Counted from the first letter of the stretch, positions 1 through 10,653 are shown. The stretch is DNA of 64,000 bases from Hygrophila difformis (GCA_030278955.1 JAOANR010000014.1:40003453-40067452); one strand, 5' to 3'. The notes: generated by a model not told the origin, from the letters alone. A program made the numbers and translations.

Positions 1-149
1 TCATAAATTTTAAGAAAATTGGGATAATAGTGTTGACATTTTAAAACAAAAGGTTTATGAGTGAAATTATTATAAATTGATGACAATAGTATTTGTCGGT
101 AGAAAATTGAGATAGTTCACCAAAAAAGAAAATATGTATAGTACTGTTC

Positions 150-355
150 AAATGTAGTACTGTTTACACAAACATTTTGACTTAAAATTTTATCATAATT
201 ATACAAGTTAAAATATAGCCAAGTGAGATCTTGTTAGATTCGTCTCGTCGTATAGTTTTTAAATATCGAACTTTTAGAATTTTATTTATATCGAACTTGA
301 GTTATTAATGATTTAAAATATGCATTGCACTGTGTGCTGGGTGGGTCCATAACAA
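150..355. mobile_element. Degenerate MITE copy, relative of the element at 63231-63488
   Basis: This stretch aligns by eye over most of its length with the MITE at 63231-63488. Shared blocks include the TAGATTCGTCT region and the segment around the TTGAGTTATTAATGATT block. The ends are eroded and no terminal inverted repeat or target duplication is visible. It is therefore an old copy. It explains the left edge of the window, where I see no gene. Confidence 0.55.
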
Positions 356-734
356 ACATTAAAAAACAGTGTAAGTATATCTTAAAGTAACAATTTCATA
401 TAGTCATGATGCGTAAATTTGAGTAATACTTCGCGAGTGGCGAGTGGCGATCATCAACGATAAATGAAGTCACAATTTGAACATTTGTTACAATTTAAGG
501 CAGATTTGAGTTTAAGAAGAAATAGAATAAGTAAATTAAAGCCCATATAGGTTAGGACAATGGGCTGGATTATTATGGACTTTATTAGTACGTACGTTCA
601 ATCAATCCATCACACATTTCATTTTATACAGAAACACCTTTTCTTTAGTCCATTACATGCTCCCAAAAAAATCCTACTACTACTAGTACTAGCAGTAGTC
701 GTGTCGCATCTCGATGCCAACTGCCACAATCAAG

Positions 735-836
735 TTTCTCAGTGCTTCAGTACTGCTCTGCCACACCAATGTATGTCCTTCCAATCGTTTCTCAGTGCCT
801 CAGTACTGCTTTGTCACACCAATGTATGTCCTTCCA
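735..836. repeat. Two-copy tandem repeat, about 54-bp period
   Basis: Two nearly identical units start with TTTCTCAGTGC and end in TGTATGTCCTTCC. They differ at a few positions. Short ORFs across it are not credible genes. The sequence between 360 and 735 holds nothing I can recognise. Confidence 0.75.
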
Positions 837-983
837 TTGGAGACCATTCATCCTTTTGATCTTCAATTATTTCACTTTCTTTAATGGTTGGAGAGTCCTT
901 ATTTTTTCTATTGTCATTTCCTAAAGAAATATATATGTTAGCAACTGAAAAATTCGATAGCTAATGTTTCTTTCCAAAAAAAA

Positions 984-1158
984 TGTATTTTTATTTTTAT
1001 TTTATTAAGAGCCCAAGCCACACAATTATAAATGAAATAGAGGGAAGGGATAGAGAGCCGGGAAGAAAATCGAACCCCAAACCTTAAAAGTTGGGGGATC
1101 TCTGATGGGAAGACACACATTGACAGAGCAGTATCAAGGCACTAAGCAACCTAATTTT
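984..1158 (-). mobile_element. SINE (tRNA-derived), minus orientation
   Basis: On the minus strand the segment starts with an A-box-like stretch (TTAGTGCCTTGA), then has a B-box-like GGTTCGATTTTC, and ends with the GGCTTGGGCTCTTAAT motif followed by an A/T-rich tail of AATAAAA units. The order A box, B box and simple tail is that of plant tRNA-derived SINEs. Related copies lie at 10965-11130 and 41812-41980 and share the pattern 'aaccttaaggttgg...gattcga'. It is not a functional tRNA gene, because no cloverleaf can be folded downstream of the B box. Confidence 0.7.
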
Positions 1159-1933
1159 AGAACTTGGCATCGAGATGTAGTTTGACACATTGTTATTAAT
1201 TGTTTATATTTTTATTTGAATTGTCAAAATAGATAGTGGGGATAAAGAGGAAATGAATTTTTTAGGCCATTACAAGGCACCATTTCCACATTTGAGCCAT
1301 GATAAAATCAATTTCCAATTTTAGGCCATTGAAACCATCTTTGACCAAATTAGGGTCATTTAGACTATTTTGACTTTTTCAAACTTCAATTAAACCTACC
1401 AACTTTTGTCTTATTTCATTTTGACCCCAGATTTTAGTTTCTTCATTACAATTAGTCCAATATCAGCCCATCATGCTTCCGATAATACAATTAAGCACTA
1501 AACTCCATACCTTGAGTTTGACCGCCTTGCTGCCGGGTTTCTCAAGCGCCGGGTTTTTACGGACTTCCTCCAACCACGTAGCCGCAACCGATGGTTCGCC
1601 GATTCTTGTCTCCTTCAGCAGCAAACAACACAATCCTATTTCGTTTCCTACCTTAGGATGTATCAAGGTTTGGGTAAAGGTTTTAACTATATAACGGAGT
1701 ATTTGGAATATTTGGAAGCCTGAATTTTATTGAAGAAATATTAAAAATATTATTCAAACATAATTTCCCCTAATGGAGAAGACAGACACTTAGTTCCTCA
1801 TGGAGGAAGCAAGACTCCTGGGGATGCACCCCATACTATAACAACACAAAGGAAATTTGCAGAAAGAGAAATATTACAAATATTTTGAAGAGTTGGGAGG
1901 ATTTTCGATGCCTTCCATCTGCTTCAAACTTCT

Positions 1934-2011
1934 CCATTTATAGGCGTCCGCGGACTTCAATCATGGATCCCAAACACTCTTTAATTTATTGTGACGTCAC
2001 TGCGCTCGTCA
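1934..2011 (-). promoter_or_regulatory. 35S-like pararetroviral promoter: as-1 element plus TATA box
   Basis: On the minus strand two TGACG motifs (2011-2007 and 1999-1995) are separated by 7 nt. This is the spacing of the as-1 element, the TGA-type bZIP binding site of caulimovirus promoters. About 50 nt downstream is CCTATAAATGG (1944-1934). The layout matches a full-length-transcript promoter and places the transcript start near 1905. It sits just after the transactivator-like ORF, as in caulimovirids. Confidence 0.75.
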
Positions 2012-2329
2012 CTTGCTTTGGATTCCAGCTGGTTACATTATTATCCTGTTGTATTATTGTCCTTGGGTGACATCATTTTTGTCAACTTTCCACCTTCTCT
2101 TGTCGGCCATTTACTGCCAACGACTCTAAACTTTCTTTGTCGGCTTCCAATATAGAGTATTGCCGACACCTCTTTTTCTCTTACATCCAGCTGTCCTTAC
2201 TTTGGCTTGTGAAAGTTTTTTGGACGTTTATTCCCTTTGTCCTGTTCGGATCTGGATTTCTTCTGGCTTACCCGGATCTTTGTACCGAATAGGGGTTTTT
2301 CCTGTTCTGCACAATATGGGCATATATGG

Positions 2330-3490
2330 TTATCCCATTGGCCAACATGCATCATGTTGCATGCCTTCTTTCTGGTAGACTAGGTTGCTGGCAACTTGTT
2401 TTCCCAGATGAGTAACCTCTTCTTTTCGAAAGAGATTTCCGCAAACTCTGTGTTTTTTCCCTGTTAAAGAATTAACCAGGAACGATCCATTTAAATTGTT
2501 TGAGAATATTTTAAACGGATATTTAACCTTTTCTATCTCGGTGAGACAGACCCAGAATCCCCATGCTCGTCGGGTGGAGATTTCATCTTCGCTGATTGAA
2601 GATACTAATGGTGCCTTCTCATCCATAGATTTAACTCTGTTGAAGGCAATCATATCAGGTCTCTGTAATTTAATAAATTAAAAGATCGGATAAGAACATT
2701 TCCCGACTATTTTTGGTGCCGCTGAGATGAACTTAAGTTCCAGAATATCTCCTCTTTGCAGGTGCGGGTTGTTCTGCCATGATTCGTGCACCGCATTACT
2801 TATCCATCCCGGAAGTTTTTCAATTTCCAGAAACCCTGGTGATGTAGTATGAACAGATGCTAATGCTCCAAAGTCATACCACTTTCGAACCTCTTCTGGT
2901 TTCGACCCTTCGAGCATCCATACCCTGTTGTATCTCCCGGATGTCTCGATTACTGTTTTGCTGGGGTTAATTCCCTTTTTGGAAACCAGTTATTCCCATT
3001 TTCCTTGGTAGTCCAGCCAGGCAGTAGGTAGGACCTTCTCATCTGATTTAACCTTAGAGGTGCCTGTCATTGGCCTAAGGTTAATTTCTTCATCTTTTAC
3101 CCCAGAGGCACTGGGTTGACTTGAACTTTCGGAAATGTGACTTTCCTCTTGCTCAATATTTTTGTTGGTATCCGACAATGGTTCCTTTGAAGCAGTGCTT
3201 GAATCTGCTTCTTCATATGTGACCACTTTAGCTTTTTGGGCACATTTCTCTTTGTTTACCAGGGAAGCTGACGCTTTCCTGATTGGCTCTAATACTGTTT
3301 CCTATAGTGCTGTCATTGCTATATGGGAGGTTCGTATATTGTTGCGAACCATGTCCACATCGCTCTGTTGTATTTGGCCAGCTGCTCGTGCATTGATCTC
3401 GACCTGTCTAAAATGCTTTGATAGCTCCTCTAGGTTTTTTCTGAGGTGCCTGAATCTCGTAATGATGGAATCAGCTTCAAATGCTTCCAT
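2330..3490 (-). pseudogene. Pararetroviral transactivator/inclusion-body-like ORF, broken
   Basis: About 386 codons lie in a single frame from an ATG at 3490, interrupted by stops ending at 3302, 2990 and 2678. The first 60 residues form a charged helix (ITRFRHLRKNLEEL), followed by a Ser/Glu-rich linker. Then comes a block with FLEIEKLPGWISNAV and DILELKFISAAP, which resembles the conserved core of caulimovirid transactivator (ORF VI type) proteins. These proteins permit reinitiation of translation on polycistronic viral RNA and form inclusion bodies. Position after RT-RNase H and just before the promoter agrees. The assignment rests on position and a weak motif match, so it is less sure than the polymerase. 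Confidence 0.6.
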
Positions 3491-3621
3491 CTCTCGTCAA
3501 GAAATCTGCAAGAACATTTTCATGAGATTTTATAACATCAATATCATAAGTATAATATTGACATTCAGCTTTCCATCTAATAATACGAGCTTTTTCAATT
3601 TTTTATTCAAGTTTATTTTTT

Positions 3622-5489
3622 TTAAAAAGCCCTAACATTAGTATTATCAACTTTTAATACAAATTTCTTTGCAAGTAAGAATAAAGGCCATTTTTTAAAT
3701 GTTCTCCATACTGCAAAGAATTCCTTCTCGTTCATATGCCAAAGTTTGGCTAGTTGTTCAGTGAACAACCCTCCTGTGTATCTACAAGGTTCTTGACCAG
3801 TAGTTGTTTTTCTCATGAGCACTCCTGCCCATCGAAAATCATTGGCGTCTGTGTAGACTACCAGCTCATCCTTATCTTGAGGTATCGCGAGTTTTGGCAA
3901 GCTATTGCAGACTTGCTTTAGTTCACGAATTCTCTTTGTATGGATTTCTTCCCATTTCCATCTAGAGCTTTCAGTCTCTTTCAGGAGTGGTCTAAAATCC
4001 TTTCTATATTTTGCAAGGTCTTTAATAAACATACCCGCAAAATTTACAACTCCTAAGAAACTCAGAAGTTGTTTCTTGTCTTTTAATATATCAGGAAAAT
4101 TGCGGATTTTCTCCACAATGTGTTCCTGTAACTCTATCCATGTTTCGTCAATATGAACTCCTAAGAATTCAATTTTATTAGCAGCGATAGTGGGCTTTTT
4201 CAAGATGTTTAATATGCTCTTTAATATTTCGAGATGCAATCAGAATGTCATCTATGTAGACGAACATAAACTCTAGATAATCCTTAAATAGATTATCCAT
4301 CTTTCTTTGGAATATCTGAGGGCATTAGAAAGCCTCATTGGCATAACATTCCAAATGTATTGCCCTTGTGGGGTGGAGAATGCTGTGAATTTCTTTGACT
4401 CATTCTCCATCTTAATCTGATAGAAACCAGATTTGCAATCAAATTTAGAAAACACTTTAGCACCTTTGATGCAATCAATTAAGTGTTCTCTACTCGGAAT
4501 TTAATAACCATCAAATTGTATTATTTTATTAATACCTTGATAATTTATTACCAACCTGGGTTTACCTCTTTTTATATCACCGTGATTTCTTACCAAGAAT
4601 CCAGGGCTACTATAAGCTGAGACTCCAGGCTCTATGAGTTTAAGATCGATATGCTTCTTGATAATTTGTTGCATATCTTTCTTATCCTGCATATTCATTA
4701 AGATGGGTTTGTATCGAACATACTCATATTTATATTGTTCTTTTACCTGTAAAGTAGCTTTGTTCTTGTTTTTATCCCACCATGCCAGAGGATCCTCGTT
4801 AAAGTTTCTCTGGATAAGTCTTTTGACATTTTCGAGGGACAATTTAGTTTCCCCCTCAATGTCTAATGAAGTTGTATTCAATAACTTCATTTCCTGCATT
4901 GCTTCTTTGAGGTTTATAATCTCCTCAATAGAAGCTTCATCGAATCCTTGTTGTCTGAAAGACAACAAAGCCTTACCAAACTTTCTTTTATCCTGCATTT
5001 TTGGATGGGTTAGATTGGCATCATTATCACCACGTTTGCTGCGAAATAATATAGGCATTAATCTGTTAAATGTCTTTTCTCTGCGCAACACCTGTATCTC
5101 ATTTCCACAACTTGTGGTAAATATTAACAAATTTCTGTTGTTACCCTGAACATATTTTGTAAAGGATTGTATAAAATTATTACCTAATAAAATATCCGCT
5201 TCTGTATCATGAAAGTAAATAGGAGGCATTTTTACCTTATAACAAGGTGTACCAAATGCTCCTCCAATCATGATATTGGCTTGTCGAATACCCTTGTTTA
5301 GTACTAAGATTTTTTGGAAAAAATCTCTTCCTGCAATAATGGGTAATGATTTCATAGCTTCACTAGGAAAACTCCTGGTTTTTCCGTGCAAATACCTAAT
5401 CCTGAATCAATATAAGCTGCAAAATATTCCGACTTATATTGTTCATATATTATCCCTACTGAAATTTAAATGAAAAATGGGCTTGTCAT
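3622..5489 (-). pseudogene. Pararetroviral protease-reverse transcriptase-RNase H, broken
   Basis: The start overlaps the movement-protein stop as ATGA (about 5489). The aspartic protease shows its DSG triad near 5425, then a frameshift, then EADILLGNNFIQSF (about 5200). RT motifs include GKPRLVINYQGIN, FSKFDCKSGFYQI and the catalytic VYIDDI (near 4250); the last lies in a different frame from the block before it. RNase H spans 4239-3622 with LVVYTDANDFRWAG, EKEFFAVWRTFKKW and VLKVDNTN, so its acidic residues are visible. Interruptions include a stop just after the start, a frameshift after the protease triad, a stop near 4501 and a frameshift before YIDD. The enzyme would copy pregenomic RNA into DNA. 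This copy cannot encode it. Confidence 0.88.
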
Positions 5490-6712
5490 TTAATTCTGAT
5501 GGTGTGACCCTTCAGATTAAATTCTATACCATTATCCTTTTTTATCCATGGTTTATGATTTTCAAGAAAACTTAATCCCAAAATCATAACCCCATTATCT
5601 TTTCCGGCGGTACCTAAGACTCTGATCTCGTGTCCTGCAATTTCAATTCTTCCTTCACAGGTTCCAATCGATGGCTGCTGCAAGTAGTATATATCATCAC
5701 ATGGAAAATGATTAATATTTTCAGTGATGTCAAATATTACTCGTATTTCTTTCCATCCTTCAGGGCATTTAATTTTTATATTATCTACCCCAATGGATTG
5801 AGGAGTTAAATCTTTGATGAACTCCTTTTCTTTATATGCCATAATTCTATCTTCCGAAAAAGACATACGGCTTGCATACTCAATTCTAGCACTCGTTGAT
5901 CTGTCTAGAATTGGATGATCTCTTATCTGTATGTCTACTCCTCCTAACCTTGGAATCTGGGTAGGATTTGGAGTCATGACTTTAGCAAATTCTTTGAAAA
6001 TTCTAGGAATTTCTATATATTCTTTCCTGAGAAATAAGTCAGAATGATGACTATTGGAAAGTGCATAAGAGATTCTATAAGTTATAGAATATGGCCTGTT
6101 CCCTTCTTTCATCAGATCCTTTCTTTTAAAATCCTGATGAAGGGTTAGAACCCTACAAAAATCTTGGTCAGCTAAGTTATAGGAAATTCTGGGATGTATG
6201 TCAAACATTAACTTCCCAGCATAAAAATTTCCTACCATAGTTCCAAGAAGACCATCTCTAAGGTTATTGATTCTTCTATCAGTGACTGATAGATGTAATT
6301 CAGAATCAATGCCTTCTTTGAAGGTTGCCTTAATTACTACTTCAATGGCTCCTATGTGGATCCATTTCATAGTAATGGCGATTTCCTCCTTCATTCTGCT
6401 TAATTCTTCAAGAATTTCTTCTTTAGGAATTAATTGCATATCCATCACATTACAAGTAAGTTCCATAGGAATTGCAAACTCACCTGCACTTACCTTGTAG
6501 ATGATGTTATGTCTTCTCTGGTTGAGTCCCATCTGGTTAAGAACTCGTCCAAACCTGCCAATTCTGAATCCGTCATATGGGTTGAGGTTGGAATCTTGTC
6601 GCATTACTCTTTCCATGGTTCGATTCGAGATCGTCATCCTTGAAAAGAATCCGGACAGGTTTTCAGTGGTCTGAATCCTGTCCTCTTCAGTCAGACTCGG
6701 TTGAAGATCCAT
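5486..6712 (-). CDS. Pararetroviral movement protein (30K superfamily) with C-terminal extension
   Basis: An uninterrupted ORF of 408 codons starts at the first true ATG (6712); an open stretch upstream to 6733 lacks ATG. Residues about 60-250 show 30K features: IGAIEVVIKATFKEGIDSE, LSVTDRRINNLRDGLLGTM, GNFYAGKLMFDIHPRIS. Such proteins move the virus through plasmodesmata. Beyond that are about 140 residues ending in VMILGLSFLENHKPWI and an IEFNLKGHTIRI tail. These resemble the second half of a retropepsin fold, without an obvious DTG/DSG. The ORF overlaps the coat-protein end upstream and the polymerase start downstream (ATGA). It is the only full-length viral ORF left, probably by chance. 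It is flanked by broken ORFs and unlikely to be expressed. Confidence 0.8.
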   Translation of the reverse strand: MDLQPSLTEEDRIQTTENLSGFFSRMTISNRTMERVMRQDSNLNPYDGFRIGRFGRVLNQMGLNQRRHNIIYKVSAGEFAIPMELTCNVMDMQLIPKEEILEELSRMKEEIAITMKWIHIGAIEVVIKATFKEGIDSELHLSVTDRRINNLRDGLLGTMVGNFYAGKLMFDIHPRISYNLADQDFCRVLTLHQDFKRKDLMKEGNRPYSITYRISYALSNSHHSDLFLRKEYIEIPRIFKEFAKVMTPNPTQIPRLGGVDIQIRDHPILDRSTSARIEYASRMSFSEDRIMAYKEKEFIKDLTPQSIGVDNIKIKCPEGWKEIRVIFDITENINHFPCDDIYYLQQPSIGTCEGRIEIAGHEIRVLGTAGKDNGVMILGLSFLENHKPWIKKDNGIEFNLKGHTIRIK

Positions 6713-8135
6713 TTGAATATGAGTCCGAGTCACTTCTTAATTCTTCCTCGTAGATGCTTTCATCGGAGGGGATGTCTTCAAACTGATAGACTGGTACCAG
6801 CTTTCCATGGTAGACCGCTTCCACGATATCCTCCGTGGCTTCGTACATTCGTATCTCACGATTCTGAGGGCAATCGGGTGAGATATGTCCTCTGGCTCCA
6901 CACTTCCAACAGTTGCAGTCCTTGAAACTTTCGTTGGCTCGGGTATGGGCTCGTCTGAATGTTCTCTTGGACGTCGTTTTCCCCGTGCTCCTTGCTGCTG
7001 AGCTAGTTGAACCTTGGGATGAACTCTTCGTCGTTCCCGTTCTTTGTCCAGTTTTGTATGATCTAGCCTTGCCCTTGGACCACCATGCCCTTCTTCTTCG
7101 GAATGGAGGTCTTTTGAAACTCCTAATGTATGAGCCTCGACTCTTCTTCTTTCTCCTCTTTTCTTCTGATTCTCCTATAATTGTTGGAAAATCGTTATTT
7201 GCACAGCAAAGAGGAGTTCTTTTTATTTTACCTCTTAGTCTCTTGATGTTCTTTTGGGCTGCTGCCTATTGACACCATTCTCTGAGCTTATCCTTTAAGA
7301 AGGACATTCTTCGGGCTATTTAGTCCACTGTACCAGGAGGTACTGTGTATGATTGGATCAACATTTCTCTCCATGGGCTGCAGATCTTTGCAAAGAACAT
7401 GGGACATGCTACTTCAGCTGTCATCTTACTCCGAAAATAGTATTTACGAAACCAGTAGACATATTCGTCTACTGCGCAAATACTTCTTAACTCCATACCC
7501 AACAGTGCTTGGGTATAGACTTTGATTTTTTATGTTCTCTGTTCTTCAAAATAACCATCTCCTACAAAATGGGTTTTGAATAAGAGGCCAAAGCTTTCGA
7601 AGATTATGCTTTTGGATTCTCCTTCGAGTATTTTCTCCTTTAGAGCAGCCGTGGAGTTTTTCCAGCCCAGCTTCGCCGATCCTTCGAGACTTAGCTCTAT
7701 TAATCGAACAAAGTTTTCTTTATCGAGATCCAGGGTGGTTGCTGCAATCTTCATTGAAGCTACCCACTCGTCGATCAGGTCTTCGATGTTTCGGAAGTCA
7801 ATAACGTCGAGGTTCAGTGTTATGCCATATGGATTTAATGGTTGTAACATCGTCTTGGCCCACGGTGTGGATTCTGGTGCTCTAGTTGGGTTCCGTCCTG
7901 GGTTTCATCTTGCATTGAAATGCACCTCAGGATACCTGTTCATGTGGAAGTCTGTACTTTCTCTCATTGGGACATCAGGTTGTCCATCGTGGGTCACGTT
8001 GGATCCTGATTCTTCCGCATAACCCAGCTGAAGAACTTCATTGGATTTTACATTAACTAGATCCATAATCCCAAGTTGGGAAAATGATTCTACTAATTCT
8101 TGTAGATCTGATAGATCTGCCCTGGAAACACTCAT
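6687..8135 (-). pseudogene. Pararetroviral coat protein with CCHC zinc knuckle, broken
   Basis: About 483 codons in one frame run from an ATG overlapping the stop of the preceding small ORF (ATGA at 8135-8132). In-frame stops lie at 7905, 7530, 7320 and about 7270. The acidic N-terminus is followed by a helical capsid-like region (DLIDEWVASMKIAATTLDL; FVRLIELSLEGSAKLGW). Next come a strongly basic stretch (about 7150-7000) and the zinc knuckle CWKCGARGHISPDC near 6910. A Ser/Asp/Glu-rich tail follows. That order is typical of caulimovirid coat proteins, which package the DNA genome. It lies before the movement protein, unlike most genera of the family. Confidence 0.78.
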
Positions 8136-9344
8136 TCGACTATTTTCAGGAGATCGATCATAAGCTCTTCTTGTGATTTCTGCTTTGGAACCATGGTTGC
8201 TTTACCTTTTTGGTGTAAAGCTTGTACTGGTCCAAATGCATCTCTAATATTGGCTTGGTTATTATTGGAAGATCCATGAATATCCTTCTGCCTTTTCTTG
8301 ATATCCGAAATGTCAAATTTCAGATTCAAAATCTCTTTCTTTAGATCTTGAAATAATTTCAAGATCTCCTCTGCTGACTGATTCAAGTTTGACAGGCCCA
8401 ATCTAATAGATAAAACCATGTATGCGTTGTTTGAGCGATGTCTCAACAACCTGCAAACCACAACCAGAGGTAGACATAAACAGAGTGTGGAAATAATTAA
8501 GAACACAAAGAGTTTGGTTACCCAGTTCGATCCACCGATCTACATCTGGGGGCTCCAAGCCAGGATTTCACTAGATTCACCCAAACTATTGAATCACACA
8601 TCAATACATCTTACACACCCTTACGTTCTAGTGAACTTCTCTATCTACTCATCCTAGACTAGAGAAACACATGGGAGCATCAACTATCTGCCCAAATGCA
8701 TGCAATTCACCAGCAGGTGTTAAGATGGTGTTTGGGAATCCTAGCTACTCAACTAATCAAGCTCAATGGTGATACAAAGACCCACAATATGCAGGGATTG
8801 TGTTTACAAAAAGTAATCCCAGAAATGCCTAAACACAATCCCAAAATCCCATAGAAATGTAGAAGACACAACAGCTAAAGCTATACCAGTAGTAAAATGG
8901 TTGTTGGTGTCTTCTGTAAACAACGAGTATCAGGGGATTTCTGCTTCAGCTCTCAAATCGCCATAATCCAGCTTTGAATCTTCTAATACTCTGTAAATTC
9001 AGCTGAGATTGCGGCTTCAATACACTCACAATCCCTCAAGGACGAAGACAGGTATTTATATGGGTTTTAAGGCCCATCTAAAACCCTCTAAGGCCTGCTA
9101 GGGGAAATGCCACGTCATGTACTGTTCTGTGCTTTTCCAGGGAAGAGTAATAGGCGTTGTTGGCATGATGTTGCAACAACCACAAATATAGCGAACATCT
9201 TCACAATACTAAAAATATCCCTAACAAAGTTATCATAATAAATACCCGGTTACCATAATCTTGAATCGTCTTTTGGATTTTTCTTAAGTCTTGTGAAAAC
9301 TTAGAGATATCCGGATCAATTTCTTTCCAGTCAGTTCCTCTCAT
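8132..9344 (-). pseudogene. Small viral ORF split by a solo LTR
   Basis: An ATG at 9344 opens a minus-strand frame with the block DISKFSQDLRKIQKTIQDYG. It is cut at 9227 by the LTR at 8419-9226. Beyond the LTR the same phase resumes at 8418 with NQSAEEILKLFQDLKKEIL and a Lys-rich end, stopping at 8132. The total is about 134 codons. The heptad-like pattern suggests a coiled coil. By position it could correspond to a virion-associated or other small accessory protein, but I do not recognise it. Its stop overlaps the next ATG. Confidence 0.6.
8419..9226 (-). mobile_element. Solo LTR (808 bp) inside the pararetrovirus
   Basis: On the minus strand the segment begins TGTTAGGGATATTTTTAG and ends CGCATACA, giving TG...CA termini. 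It contains a TATA-like ATATAAATA (about 9062-9054). The flanking viral frame is in the same phase on both sides. No internal retrotransposon region or second LTR adjoins it. The 5-bp flanks (AACCA and AAGTT) do not match, so the expected target duplication is absent or mutated. The terminal sequence looks Copia-like, but that is only an impression. Confidence 0.7.
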
Positions 9345-9550
9345 TTTTATGAAAGAAATTTATTTTAATAATATCTTGTCTTATGGACAAGTTCAAGAAT
9401 TTCCTCTGTAAATTTCTACTTTTTATTTCCAAATTTTGGAAATAACTCGTAGGTTTCAAATTAAATGAAGCCATTAAGTAATTAAATCTTCACCACTAAG
9501 AGATAAAATATTATAAATAATATAATTAATATGTTCTTCAATAAAACCTA

Positions 9551-9563
9551 GGCTTTGATACCA
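9551..9563 (-). other. tRNA-Met primer binding site of the pararetrovirus
   Basis: The minus strand reads TGGTATCAAAGCC. This is one mismatch from the complement of the initiator tRNA-Met 3' end (TGGTATCAGAGCC), which all caulimovirids use to prime minus-strand DNA. It marks map position zero of the viral genome and lies about 200 nt upstream of the first viral ATG. Confidence 0.75.
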
Positions 9564-10391
9564 ATTTTCAAGCGCATTGAGTGTCATTTATATAGTGAAA
9601 AATTAAGTATATTGACAAAGGACTAAAGTAAATAAACTCAAACTTTCTTGGGGCTTTAATGAAAGAAAGAAAAAGTTGTTGGGAGTTAATTAATTTCAAA
9701 TTGGTCCTTATGGCTTAATTTCATTCAACATGTGTTTGTAATGGCCTAATTCTGGAAATTCAACTTATAATGGCATAAAAGTGGAATAGACTCCTTGTAA
9801 TGACCCTTTTTATTACTTTCCCCGGGGATAAATAATGGGATGAAATCAATATTATTTATTTTAATTACATAAAAAAATAAAAAAAAAATAGGTCATCAGA
9901 AGGATGCAATTTTCAGTTTTAGGTTATAAAGATGCGTCTGAATAACATGCGGCCAGTTTTAGAATATTTTTGGGGCCGACATCATTGTAATGGCCCGAAC
10001 TATAAGTAGAAAAATAATGGCAAAAATCTGAAAATATCTCATTCTGATAACCTAAAAAAATTATTATTATTATTTAACACGGCAATTATTTATTTTTATA
10101 CCTCAACTATTTTAAAGTGTCCATTTATATACCTAAACCTTTTTTTTGGAAAAAATACACCTCATCTATTAAAACTTAGAAAATCCTATATTTTCTGTTA
10201 AGTTACCGTTAAGTTTGATTATTCCGTCAAATATGTATGGGCAAATTGGTCCCTCCATATATTTATCAATTGAATCAGTTAACCTAAATCTATATTCATA
10301 ATTCAAATTCAATATTTTTTACGGCCACTTCCACTCACCATGCGCAACGTTCCGTTTACCCGCCAATATCCCCTCCTACAGTCCTACCCGC

Positions 10392-10653
10392 CGGTGGCGG
10401 ATCTAGAAAATATTTTAAGTGGTGTTCCCAAAAATAATAGAAGCTATATTGAAATTAGGGATAGCAGGTACAATACAAAATATAGAGAAAAATTTGGTTG
10501 AAATGAATAATTGTGGTGTCACTATAAAAAATTAAGTGGTGTCACAAAGCCTAATCTAGTTAAATGTAAAAACATTTCTATTATAGAATAGCAATTTCAT
10601 CAATTTAAGTGGTGTCCCGTACCACCACTATCTATTGAGTGGATCCGCCCCTG
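10392..10653. mobile_element. hAT-type MITE with perfect 8-bp TSD
   Basis: Ends are CGGTGGCGGATC and the inverse of CAGGGGCGGATCC. Direct repeats CTACCCGC (10384-10391 and 10654-10661) flank it exactly. An 8-bp duplication with C-A-G-type ends is a hAT signature. It has no coding capacity. Confidence 0.85.

Larger units (their letters stand above)
1757..9575 (-). mobile_element. Endogenous pararetrovirus (Caulimoviridae), one degenerate unit
   Basis: In minus-strand order the unit has a tRNA-Met primer site (9551-9563), a small ORF, a coat-protein ORF with a CCHC knuckle, a 30K-type movement protein, a protease-RT-RNase H ORF, a transactivator-like ORF and a 35S-like promoter. A coat protein placed before the movement protein, together with a separate transactivator ORF, recalls Cavemovirus and Solendovirus rather than Petuvirus or Florendovirus, where the movement protein comes first. 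Several nonsense codons and frameshifts interrupt it, so this is a fossil. It contains a solo LTR (8419-9226). Excluding that LTR it is about 7.0 kb, within the genome size range of the family. The exact junctions are uncertain by some tens of bases. Confidence 0.85.
1247..9823. mobile_element. Mutator-like/foldback element with a pararetrovirus inside
   Basis: The outer 31 bp at each end are inverted repeats (about 21 of 31 matching, including GGCCATTACAAGG on the left and the corresponding GGTCATTACAAGG on the right). They are flanked by a perfect 9-bp direct repeat GGGGATAAA at 1238-1246 and 9824-9832. A 9-bp duplication is the Mutator signature. The inner left arm (about 1465-1755) is homologous to the arms of the foldback element at 60465-61693. 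The arms together are under 1 kb; almost everything else is the endogenous pararetrovirus (about 1757 to 9570). The virus most likely integrated into the element, although capture of viral DNA by the element cannot be excluded. No transposase is visible. Confidence 0.75.

Noticed and set aside
1473..1694. ORFs on both strands at 1463-1694
   Set aside because: The same sequence appears, inverted and duplicated, in the foldback element at 60465-61693, so it is transposon arm rather than a gene.
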